DNA of 64,000 nucleotides from Benincasa hispida. Its lineage: Eukaryota; Streptophyta; Magnoliopsida; Cucurbitales; Cucurbitaceae. Every line of letters begins with the position of its first letter. Positions within the stretch are counted from its first letter, which is position 1. Under the pieces are notes generated by a model. It saw only the letters and a program-made list of their open reading frames with translations. It was not told where the DNA came from and made no database searches. A program made the position numbers and the translations under genes. Where the stretch lies: the NCBI RefSeq assembly GCF_009727055.1, contig NC_052352.1, positions 21,075,085 through 21,139,084 of the forward strand. The letters run 5' to 3'. Positions 12,576 through 24,200 of this stretch are shown here, one piece after another.

Positions 12576-14042
12576 AACTAACCTACCACTAAGGTGGTTA
12601 AAGAGAAAAGATGATTAATTATCAAATAATTAATAATATAAATAAATATGATAGCCAACCTATCATATTATATTTATAACCTATAGTTTTAATATTGCAT
12701 CATATACAATATAAACTATAGTTCTTTTTCTCTATTTCATGTGATTTAATATAAATCATATTTATATAAAATTTAACAACTATGAATCTTATTCATAGAA
12801 TATATATTTGAATCACATTCAAATATTCATTCCTCCAATTAAACTATAATGTATCAAATATACTATATCAATTATATCATATATAATTGAATCAATTTAA
12901 TTATATCATATATCATTAAATTCCCTCTTATTAATTTGAACATTTCAAATTAACCCAAAAACTAATTCTCAACTAAATCTTTTTGAGCTACCAAGGGGAC
13001 CTTATGGACCTGTAGCTTGAAGCCCCAACGGTATGTGAATAATTAAATAAACTCTTTAATCACACTATCCACCATCCCTTAACTGTTGGGCACTCCACTA
13101 AAAACCGACAGTTGCACTCTCCTCACTACAGATATATTTCTATGTCCATTGGATATAACCAATCAACAGTACGATGACCTTTCACAAATTGCTCGTAAGT
13201 ACAGTTGGGCCAAATTATAGTTTTGCCCCTGTAGTTCCATCCAACTCCTTAAGTACCACTAATCTCTCTAATGAACAATAGATTATAGTCCCATTATTAC
13301 TAAACCCCTCTCGGACCAAGAGAGGGTGTGACGCCACATTGTTCAAGATCCGAAATTAGCCATTAAGGGAGTGATTTATCTACTTACCTATGCTTCGGGG
13401 AAAGAGTAAATTCCATCTTGTGTAGCTAAGTTCCCAACTCCCCAATCAGACGAATCCCCAAAATGGTAGGCTTGTTGAGTCGGTGATCTGGCCACTCTTA
13501 CATATATAAATCAAAGAACCGCCCTCGGAGTTCACAACTCACTCAGGATTAAGGTCATATTACCTATGGTCATCCTAGTGAAATGAAAGTCTCTATTATA
13601 AACAATGTTATATAACGAGACTAAACATTTCGTGGTCCAGTCTTATACAAACTCCTTTGTATAAAATATCCCCACTTGCATATCTAGTACATGAATGATT
13701 AGGATTAGATCATTTATAGCACTTTACAACATTTGTAACACCTACAAAGCGAGACATACTCGTAGTGTCACCAGGATAAGGTACCCAACCTTATCCATAT
13801 ACTACAGATCATTTAGGTTATCACTTAAACATGATCCACCTATATGTCTCCACATACATGTTTAAGTTACAATGATAACCTTGGATGTTAGTTTATTGAT
13901 TTGTTGTTAATGCAACCAAAATATCATATATTTCATAGACAAAGTGAATAAAATATCAAATATTATAAATCACAGAAACGTTTATTCATATAAGGTTTGC
14001 AAACTATAGGACCCTACGAGATTTAGGGCATCAACCCCAACA
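12039..14042 (-). mobile_element. inverted solo LTR (copia family A), 2004 bp, TSD CCACC
   Basis: In plus orientation it begins TGAAGAATC and ends GGGCATCAACCCCAACA. Read on the minus strand it starts TGTTGGGGTTGATGCCC, as the family A LTRs at 15845 and 50385 do. A perfect 5-bp target duplication CCACC flanks it (12034-12038 and 14043-14047). There is no internal region, so it is a solo LTR left by LTR-LTR recombination. It contains a poly-A run at about 12542-12572. The intact empty site at 56170-56190 confirms the boundaries. Confidence 0.85.
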
Positions 14043-14159
14043 CCACCAACATTAAATATTGGTGGAGTTGAGCTGGTATATTTTACCAACTCACCCCAAC
14101 TCACTCTAACTCACCCCAACTCTCCCTTCTTCCCATGTTTTCAATGGCTCCACCCATTG

Positions 14160-14780
14160 GCCATTGTCACACTTCGAGAACTAACTCTGAGCTCCGACAA
14201 CCACCTTTGATGACAACTCCAGCGACCAACCCTGGGCTCCGACAACCACCTCTGATGACAACTCCAGCGACCAACCCTAGACTTCGACAACTACCTTCGA
14301 TGACAACTCCGACAACTAACTTGGGGCTCCAACCTCCGATGACAATTCCGACAACAAAAATCTAGACTCCGACAAACACCCTTGATGATAGCTCTAGCAA
14401 TCAACTCTGAGCTCAAACAACCTTCGCGTGACCAACTCTGACAACCAATTCTAGCCTCCGCCAACCACCTCCAGTGACCCAACTCTGATGACCACCTTTG
14501 CGCCCACCAACTTTGACGACCAATTGGCTCTGACAACAAACTTCGATAACCAACTCCGACAACCACCTTCGAAAATCATATTTGATGATCAACTTCGACG
14601 ACCACTTTCGCCTGACCAACTTCGGGATTCGAAAACCACCTTCGATGACAAACTTCGACAACCAACTCTAATACGCCTTCATGTGACTAACTTCAGGCTC
14701 TGACGACCACCTTCAACTACAAACTCTAACAAAAATCATCTTCAGTAGTCAACTTCGACAACCACTTCCGACTATTATAA
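14160..14780. repeat. degenerate minisatellite with CTCCGACAACCACCT unit
   Basis: About 25 irregular copies of a 24-27 bp unit resembling CTCCGACAACCACCTCCGAT-GACAA fill this stretch. Open frames on both strands arise because the unit lacks stops in some frames; they are not genes. The same array occurs in the second element copy at 56270-56860. Confidence 0.7.
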
Positions 14781-15844
14781 GATTAATTATTGTTAAAGTA
14801 TGTTGTAGGGTTGTTGATTATATAAAGAAAAAAAATATTATTTTTTTATATATTAAGTGCAATATTTATACATATGAATTCACATATCAAACTAGTGTTA
14901 AAAATATTTAGACAAAAAGTATATATGTAGTTGAAAAGTATGTAACATATAACAAAACAAAAACCATAAAATGAAAAAAAAAAATCATGGAACATTTTCC
15001 AGTAAGAATTAGTGAGAAATAGAGATTTGTTCTCTGATGATCCTCCAAATTTAGAGGAAATGAAAGTGAAATTGTTGAAGAAATGTGGTGATATTCCATT
15101 GGTTGTTATGATGATGGGGGAGATTTAATTAAAAAAATTAATGACATAGTAAAAATATAGAGTAATAATAGGAAGAAGAAGAGAAAGAAGATGATAATGA
15201 AATTCATGGAGAAAAAATAGCTAGAATCAAAAGTTTTGATTTCACTTTAGTTTCTCATTTTATTTAACCATATTTCTACAAGAAATATAATGGGTTAATC
15301 GTTGTTTATAGCCCAAAAAAGAAAGAAAGAAAGAAAGAAATAATTTAAAAATTATAAGGAAAAATTTGCAATCCATATTTCATTCAAACAAAAATGGGTA
15401 GAATTATTGAATAAAAAAGTTTCAAAAAAAAAAAATAATAATCATAAAAGCATATTATTTAAAGTTCAAAAAACTGCATAAGATACCTAGACATACGAAC
15501 TTAACTCTGTACCTCAAACACAGATATATGAACTCAGATTACATAACTTTGCACCCCAAACACAGACATATGAACTCCCAGATATATGAACTCCACAAAC
15601 ATATGAACTCCAAACATCCTATTTCAACTCAACGCCCCACATAACCCCTAAGAGATTGGTGATGATGTAGTCACTCTATCTCAGAATTTTCACTTACACC
15701 TTTGGCCAACAACTTCTTCTTTTTTCCCCATCAATTGTTTCATATGAAGAAGAAGTAAAAATAAAAATTAAAAAAAAAACATTTCTTACTTTTTTTTTTG
15801 TGGGTTCCATCGCCCCTAAGGAAGAGTGGAGTGAAGTGAGGGGG

Positions 15845-17878
15845 TGGTGGGGTTAATGCCCTAAATCTTGAAGGGTTCTGTAGTTTATAAGCCTTGTATG
15901 AACAAACATTTCTGTGATTAATAATATTTGATATTTTATTCACTTCTGTCTATGAAGTATATGATATTTTAGTTGCATTAACCACAAACTAATGAACTAA
16001 CATCCAAGGTTATCGTTGTAACTTAAATATGTATGTGGAGACATACAGGTAGATTATGTTTAAGTGATAACCTAAATGGTCTGTAGTATATGGATAAGGT
16101 TGGGTACCTTATCTTGGTGACACTACGAGTATGACCCGCTTTGTTGGTGTTACAAATGTTTTAAAGTGCTACAAATGATTTGATCCTAATCATTCATGTA
16201 TTAGACATGTGAGCGGGGATATTTTATATAAAGGAGTTTGTATAAGACCGGATCAAGAAATGTTTAGTCTCGTTATATAATACCGTTCATAATAGAGATT
16301 TTCATTTCAGTAGGATGACCATAGGTAACATGACCTTAATCCTGAGTGAGTTGTGAACAGGATGAGGGTGGTCCTTTGATTTGTATGGGTGAGAGTGGCC
16401 AGATCACCGACTCAACAAGCCTACCATTTTAGGGATTCATCTAATTTGGGGAGCTGGGAACTTCGAACTACACAAGATGGAATTCACTCCTTCCCCGAAA
16501 CAGAATAGTAGATAAATTTGCTCTCTTAAAGGTTGATTTTGGGTCTTGAACAATGTTGCGCCACACCCTCTCTTGGCCCGAGGGGCCTTAACCAATAGTG
16601 AATTATGATCTATTGTTCATTAAAGTGATCAGTGTTACTTAAAGAAGTTAATGTAACTACGGGGGCAAAAATGGTAATTTTGGCCCACTGTACTTACGAG
16701 AAATTTTGTGAAAGGGTCATCGTACTGTTGATTGGTTTATATCCAATGGATATAGAAATATATCTGTTAGTGTGAAGAGTGCAGTTGTCGTCTTTAGTGG
16801 AGTGTCCGACAGTTAACGGATGGTGGATAATGTGATTAAAGAGTTAAATCAGTTATTTCACATACCGTTGGAGCTTCAAGCTACGGATCCATAAGGTCCC
16901 CTTGGTAGCCAATGGATTTAAGTTGAGAATCAATTTTTTGGGTTAATTTGAAATATTAAAATAATAAGAGTGGATTTAATTATATACCGATATAATTAAA
17001 TTAATTCAATTATATATGATATAATTGACATAATGTGGTTTGATACGTTTATTGTTAATTGGAGGAATAAATATTTAAATATGATTAAAATATATTTTCT
17101 ATGAATAAGATTCATAGTTATTAAATTTAATATAAATATGATTTATATTAAATGCCATAAAATAGAGAAAAAGAACTATGGTTTATATATTGTATATGAT
17201 GCAATATTAAAACTATAGGTGATAAATATAATATGATAAGTTGGTTATTATATTTATTTATAATTTATTAATATTTGATAATTAACCCTTTTTTCTCTAA
17301 CCACCCTTAGTGGGAAGTTAATTAATTTTTTTGTGGCCAAATGGGATATATGAAATATGATTTAAGTATTCCAAGGGATCTGAGTTACTCAATAGAGATC
17401 TTCTAGATGATCGAATTTGAGAGACTATACGATAGCCTCATCACCTAAATGATTGTGACTGTCTTGCTATGCGATAGCTTTGTTCATTCCTCGATCGTCT
17501 TCCTCCTCTAACTCCAAAATCCCTTCTAACCAAAATTAGCCAGAGCCTACCACTTCTGGATTCTCACATCGAGAATACTAAGGTCGCTAAGTGGTAGTGT
17601 CCCTTTTTATTCGAGTTTGCGTTGCTGTTTGCTGTTGTTCGTTTGGAGTGTTCGTGCTTGTTCGACGTGTTCGTGAACGAGTTAGATCAAGGGATTAACT
17701 TAAAGAATAATTCTTCAAAGGTATAGTCTCTTAAACCTTTGTTTATCATGAAAAAGCATGTTGTAATTTATCTTTTGATGCATAATCTCTCTTTTACTGT
17801 ATATGTATGCGTTCAATCAAAATGGGATCTAGATGATCCACTTCCGCTCAAAGGTTCTCTGTCAAAAGAGTTCCTTCA
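15845..17878 (+). repeat. 5' LTR of the outer Ty1/copia element (family A), 2034 bp
   Basis: It begins TGGTGGGGTTAATGCCCTAA, a slightly changed form of the family start TGTTGGGGTTGATGCCC, and ends AAAGAGTTCCTTCA. It aligns end to end with the 3' LTR at 50385-52415. The primer-binding site follows 2 bases after its end. The 5 bases to its left (GGGGG) do not clearly match those to the right of the 3' LTR (GACGG), so the flanking duplication is unresolved. Confidence 0.85.
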
Positions 17879-17880
17879 AA

Positions 17881-17892
17881 TGGTATCAGAGC
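17881..17892 (+). other. primer-binding site (initiator Met tRNA type)
   Basis: TGGTATCAGAGC lies 2 bases after the 5' LTR. It is complementary to the 3' end of plant initiator methionine tRNA and is the usual primer site of Ty1/copia elements. It fixes the orientation and the left LTR edge of the outer element. Confidence 0.85.
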
Positions 17893-18405
17893 GAGGTTGT
17901 GTTCTGATTTCCAAATTCCATTTTATGTATTGAATCGTTTACAGTTTGGTGGGTTTTTACTTTTGCATTACGTTTAACTATTAAATGTATATGGACGTTG
18001 TTGATGGATGTTTTGGGATAGTTGTCTTTGTTTATGCTTTCATTTTACATTTACAAAAGTTATTCATAAGGGCCCCTGCGTTTTTTGGCATAATTTCTTG
18101 CAATCGAGTTTGTATCCATTTAGAGTTTTTGAGTCATTCATGAAGAAGGTTCAGATGCAAGAGTTGCTGTTCACTTCGATGGAGAAGACGAAACGGTGGT
18201 CGCATCTGTTAGGGTTGATGCCCTAAATCTCGTAAGGTTCTGTAGTTTGTAAACATCTGTATGAATAAACATTATTGTGATTTATAATATGAGATATTCT
18301 ATTCACTTCAGTCTATGAAATATGAGATATTTTAGTTACATTAACCACAAACCAATAAAATAAGATCCCTGGTTATCGTTGTAACTTAAGCATGTATGTG
18401 GAGAC

Positions 18406-20473
18406 TGAAGGAACTTTTATTCGAGAGTATCTACAAGCAGAAGCAGATCTTTCCAATTCATTGTGACAGAATTACTGCATATACATTCAAACATACTTTC
18501 ATAATGCTAAAGGGATAAAAAATCATACCAGATGAAGATTTCTTCTTCACATCAAGTTTGAAGCCCAACCGTCTACCTCGAACAGTCACCACTTGGACAG
18601 AAGAAAACGGAGAAGACAACATCACTCAAAACCCTCAGTATTCTTGGAGTGAAAATTCAAAGTGTGGGCTTTGTTCGGATTTGGTAGAGGGAAGGAGGAA
18701 GAGAGACCGTACACAACGATCAAGCAAGTGGGAGATGCGGTCGTCTATCGCATAGACAGTATACTTGATCGTTTAGGTAAAGTAGATGATCGTGTAGTAA
18801 AAATAAGTGATCGTCGTCGATTGTGTAGGAAAAGGTAAACGATCGTGTAGGAAAAGGGTGAGCGATCGTCTGAACGATCGCATAGGAAAAACTAAGCGAT
18901 CGTCTATACGATCGTTTAGTAAATATGGGGAGCTAAACGATCGCTTAGGAAAAAGGTAAACGATCGTTTAGATAATAGCGCACGACAGTGTAATCGGTAT
19001 ACGATCGCTTAGCAATATCGTATCTGTAAGTGATCGTGCAGTCACTATCGTATAGGCATTGATTTTCTAAACGATGACATTATCTTTTCACAATATCCAC
19101 GCACACCGTCTGCTATTTATAATGCAGTCATCCGTTATTTAGAACGAAGATGTGTCTTCCCATTTCCTTTATAACGGTCTAATGAATGTGATCTTATCAC
19201 ATTCATAACTTATAAATTAATATCATATATTAATTATAATATTTTTCCACTACTAGATATAAATCATATCTATATCCAATTTCCTCCAAATTAATGTATC
19301 TCATACATAAAGTTAACTATATCATATTTAATTAACTCGTTCAATTATATCATATATAATCGAACTCCCTCTTGTCAATTTGAACATTTCAAATTGACCC
19401 AAAAACTGACTTTCAACTTGTATCTAAGCTACCAAGGGGATCTTATGGACCTATGACTCGAAGCTCCAATGAATAGCTAACTAAACTCTCTAGTCACGAT
19501 ATCCACCATCCGTTAACTGCCAGATATTCCACTAAAGACCAACAGTTGAACTCTTCCTGCCATAGATATATTTCTATGTCCATTGGATATAACCAATCAT
19601 TAGTACGATGACCCTTCACAAATGCTTGTAATTACAGTAGGCCAATTTACCGTTTTGCCCCTGTAATTACATCTTCCTCTTTAAGTACCACTGATCCCTC
19701 TAATGAACAATACAACATAGTCCTACTATGTGTGAACACCTCTCGGGCCATGAGAAGGTGTGTGGAGCCACATCATTCAAGCCTTGGAATCAGCCCTTAA
19801 GGGAGCTATCTATCTACTTACCCATGCCTCGGGGAATGAGTGAATTCCATCTTGTGTAGCTGAGTTCCCAACTCCCAAATTAGACGAATCTCCAAAATGG
19901 TAAGTATGAGTCGGCGTTCTGGCCACTTGCACCCATGCAAATCAAATGACCGCCCTCAATGGTAGGAGTTCCCAACTCACTAAAGATTGAGGTCATGTTA
20001 CCTATGGTCATCCTAGTGAAGTGAAGTCTTAGTTATGAACGGTATTATATAACGAGACATTAACACTTCGTGGTCAGGTCTTATACAAACTCTTTGTATA
20101 GGACGCCCCCGCTCGCATGTCCCCTACACGAATGATCACGATCAGACCATCTGTGACAAGTCACAACACTTGTGACCATTCCACAAAGTGGGCCGCATCC
20201 GTAGCGTTACCAGGATAAGGTTTCCCTCCTATATCCATATACTACAGACCATTTTAGTTATCACTCAAGACATGATCCACTCATATGTCACCACATACAT
20301 GTTTAAGTTACATACAGATAACCAGGGATATTAAGTTTATTGGTTTGTGTTAAAATCTAAATGTGCAAAGTCAACTAGTGAAGTAAATATCATTTATATT
20401 ATACATTACAAGTGTTCGTACAAAGTTGTTTACAAACTACTAGACACGAGACTTTAGGGCACAAACCCCAATA
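18406..20473 (-). mobile_element. inverted solo LTR nested in an LTR, TSD GAGAC
   Basis: It begins TGAAGGAAC and ends ACAAACCCCAATA, the reverse of a family A-type LTR (start TATTGGGG instead of TGTTGGGG). A perfect 5-bp duplication GAGAC flanks it (18401-18405 and 20474-20478), and the host LTR resumes exactly where it was cut. It lacks any internal domain. It carries an expanded CGATCGTTTAG array at 18735-19065. Confidence 0.85.
18735..19065. repeat. CGATCG-rich hypervariable array inside the LTR
   Basis: At least a dozen imperfect copies of an 11-20 bp unit based on ACGATCGTTTAG, often with GGAAAA spacers, form overlapping CGATCG palindromes. The same position in the outer 5' LTR (about 17410-17500) has only a few copies, so the array has expanded or contracted among LTRs. 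Confidence 0.65.
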
Positions 20474-21222
20474 GAGACATATAAGTGGATCGTGCTTTAA
20501 GTGATAACCTAAATGGTCTGTAGTATATGGATAAAATAGGGATACCTTATCCTGGTGACACTACAAGTGTGGCCCACTTTGTAGGTGTTACAAATGTTGT
20601 AAAGTGCTACAAATGATCTGATCCTGAACATTCGTGTATTAGACATGTGAGCGGGGATACTCTATACAAAGGAGTTTGTATAAGACCAGACCACGAAATG
20701 TTTAGTCTCATTATATAACGTTGTTCATAATTGAGACTTTCATTTCACTAGGATGATGATAGGTAACATGACCTTAATCCTAGGTGAGTTTTGAACTCCT
20801 GCCTATGAGGGCGGTCCTTTAATTTGCATGTGTGAGAGTGACCAAATCACTGACTCAAACCTACTACTTTGGGGATTCGTCTGATTGGGGAGCTGGGAAC
20901 TCAGCTACACAAGATGAAATTACTTCCCTGAAGCAGGGGTAAGTAGATAATTGCTCCCTTAAGGGCTAATTCCAGGATTGAACAATGTGGTGTCATACCT
21001 TCTCTTGGCCCAAGAAGGATTTAGTCATAGTGGGACTATGATCTATTATTCATTAGAGAAATCAGTGGTACTTAAGGAGTTAGATGTAACTACAGGGGTA
21101 AAATGATAAACTGGCCTAGCTGTACTTACAAGCGATTTGTGAAGGGTCATCGTATTATTGATTGGTTATATCCAATGGACACAGTGTTGGGTTTTATGTC
21201 CTAAAAACTCGCAGTTTGTAAA

Positions 21223-24200
21223 TGAAGGAAATCGTAATCGGGATTTACGTGAGCAGCGGAAGCAAGACTATTCCAAATTACAATCATGAATAAACAATAA
21301 CATTTACAATCAACTTCAAAACAAATGGTTATGCAAATATACAGAGAAATTACAGCATGAACATCAAATGTACAGAGGGAAAAACTGTACTAACAAAGGC
21401 AGAAGCGTCTCCACGCTCCATCGAAAAAGCATTTGTAATTCTATCTTTTGATGCATAATCTCTTTTTACTGTATATGTAATGCTGTGTTCAATCAAAATG
21501 GGATCTAGATTGATCCACTCCGCTCAAAAGGTTCTCTTGTCAAGAGAGTTCCTGGTCAAGATAGGGGGGTGGAGTGGAGAGAAGCAGAGGGGGTGGGAGT
21601 GTTCTAGATTGGCCGAAAGGCCGATTTTAATGGAGGTGGGGAGAAGAGGGCGATTTAGCACGCAGAGGTAGGTGGGATGGGGGGGGTGTTGGAAGTGTGG
21701 TGTGGTATGAACGTATGGGTTAGTGAAACTATTTAGAATGGAGGTAGAAAGGAGTAGAGGGCGACGGGAGGGAGGGTGGAAAGAGTTGGGGGGGATGTAT
21801 GAGGGTGTGGGGGGAGATGATGGGTGGTCCTGTTGAGTGAGTTTATGGGCGGTAGCATGTTGAGAGGGCAGTGTGAGGGGACGAAAAAGGGAGTATTCAT
21901 GAAGGAGAGGCGGGGCGCGTGGGAGGGAGCGGTTGAAGTTAGTTGAGAGGCACATGAGAATGATCGGTTGGAGCGAAAGGCGGGGAGGGTAAGTGTGATG
22001 TGAGCAGGTTAAAGGAGTGGTGTAGTTAAGGTCGGATAGGGGGGGCAGTGGAGGTGAGGAAGAGGAGGTTCGGAGAAGGGGGATGCAAGAGGGGTCTGGG
22101 AGAGGTGTGCAACGGTGATCGAGAATGGAGGGAAAGAGAGGGCGAAGAAGGAGGAGTGGGGGGCAGAGCCGCATCTGTTAGGGTTGATGGCCCCTAAATC
22201 TCGTAGGTCTGTAGTTTGTAAAATCGTATGAATCATTAATGTAGTGATATAATATGAGTATTCTATCACTTCAGGTCTATGAAATAGAGATGTTAGTTAC
22301 ATTAACACAAACCAAATAAAATAAGACCCGTAGAGGTTTGAGTCGATGTGGTAGGAGCTAGTAGAGAGCGATGGAGTAGAAGTGGGTGGAGGGGAGGCTG
22401 GAGAAGGAGAAACGATGGAGGTAGTTAGTACACGGAGGAGGGAGAGATAGGAATGCGGGATGGAACAAAGGGGAGGGAGGGAGGGGGGGGGAAGAGCGAA
22501 GGATAATCGTGGTTCAGGGCAAGTGCAAAGGGAGTGGAATTGACAGAGAGGATACGTGAGATGGGAGACGAGGGTGGAGGTGAGACAGGTTCAAACATTA
22601 CTTTTCATAATGGCTGAAGAAGGGGGGAGAGATTAGGAAGAGGGGAGAGGGGGAGGAGGGCAGTAATCACTAGGATGAAGGAGAAAAGTTCTTGTGCAGA
22701 GCATCAAGAGAGGTTGAGAAGCCCAGACGGAGGCTACTCGAAACAGGTCACCACTTGGACAGAAGAAAACGTGAGAGAAGGAGCGAGCGAGGCAGAAAGA
22801 CGATGTCAGGAAAGTATAGGTGGCGTTGGGAGAGAAGAGAAAATTATGACAATAGAGTGTGGGGCTTGTGTGGTTATGGCAGGAGTTGGTGAGGAGGGAG
22901 GGGGGAGGGAGGAATGAGAGGGAGCCCGAGAGACGAGCAAGACGACAGCAAGTGTGAGAGATGCGGGTCGTAGCTAGTGACGGCAATTAAGGAGGGCAGG
23001 TATGGAGGAGCACGAAGGTGATGCGGGATTTAAGAGTAAAAGAGTAGATTGAGCGGGTGGGGAAGAGTATAAGGGGCGAGGATGATAGGTGATGTGGCGT
23101 CGTCAGAGATGGTGGTGTAGGAGAAGAAGGTGAAGAGCGAGATCGTAGGGGAGAGGGTAGGCGGGAGGTGATTAACTGAAAGAGCGAATCAGGAGAGGTA
23201 GAGGAAAACAAGAGTACGGGACTGATTTACGAGTCGTGTGATATAAGGTAAATATGGGGGGAGCTAAGACGAGGTCGCGTTAGGAGAAAGATGGTGAAAG
23301 CGAGTGTCGGTGGTATGATGAGATTAGGCGCAAGCGACAGGTGTAAAAAGAATCATAGAGAGAATAATTATAGGGCAGGGGAAGACGATCGCGGTGTAGC
23401 AAGTAGTGCGGGTAGTGCTGAGGGAGAGTGAGATGGGCAGTCAGAACGGGATTGCGGAATAGGCAGTTTGTGATGCTAACCGAGTGGACATAGTAGTCTG
23501 TTCAGCAAATGCGGCGACGCACGCACAGGTCTGCTGAGTTTAAGAGGAGCAAGTGGCGATCGACGTAGTATTGTAGAACGAGGAGAATGTGGTGCTGATA
23601 AGCCATTACAGCATGTTATAACGGTCCTAAGACTGGGTGACTTATCATCATTCATAATTTACGTGACAGACTTAATGATAAAGAATAGATTTGAAGTGGT
23701 AATAAGGGGTAAGAAGAGATGATGGTTGAGAAGAGACAGCTACTAAAGATGGGATGGGAGCGAAAGGCGGGATAATGCGGTGATTATGCAATAATATCCT
23801 GCGCAAATTAATAGTTATCTCGATATCAGTAGAGAATTAACGAGTATATCATGATGTAATTAGCGTCGTTCAAGGATGAGAGATCAATGAGATATAGATC
23901 GGAACTGCACCTCGTTGTCGAAGTGTGAAGAATGTCAAATATGAGCCAGTGGGGGGAGAAAGGAAAAAAAGGGCCAAAAACTGACTTTGCAACTTGTAAC
24001 GTAAGCTAGCCCAAGAGGGATCATTTAACCTAAGATGACGTCGGAAGCTCACAATGAAGTAGCATAACTGATAACTCTCCTAAGTCCACGATAAATCCAC
24101 CAGATAGGACGAGCCGATGAAGCTGCCAGGAGTGATATCCACTAAAGACCAAGCAGTGGTTGAAAGCTCTTCCGTGGCCAATAAGGAGTGATATGTTGTG

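Larger units (their letters stand above)
12003..15650. mobile_element. TIR DNA element copy 1 (left end truncated, split by a solo LTR)
   Basis: 12003-12038 joined to 14043-15650 aligns along its length with the element at 56112-57625: the same GGTATAATATACCAACTCATTG start, the same minisatellite, the same AT-rich middle, the same GAAAGAAAGAAAG run and the same right end with CAACTCAACGCCCCAC. The extreme left TIR present in copy 2 is missing here. No transposase frame is visible, so it is a non-autonomous relic. The interruption at 12039-14042 is an LTR with target duplication. Confidence 0.55.

Noticed and set aside
21524..22174. 216-residue minus-strand open frame rich in Pro, Leu, Ser and Thr
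   Set aside because: The plus strand here is purine-only noise, so the minus strand is C/T-rich and cannot form stop codons, which all need a purine. It lies in the corrupted duplicate and resembles no protein.
22633..23211. Several overlapping frames on both strands
   Set aside because: These come from the same purine-rich artefact block. The corresponding clean region (18500-19000) has no such frames.
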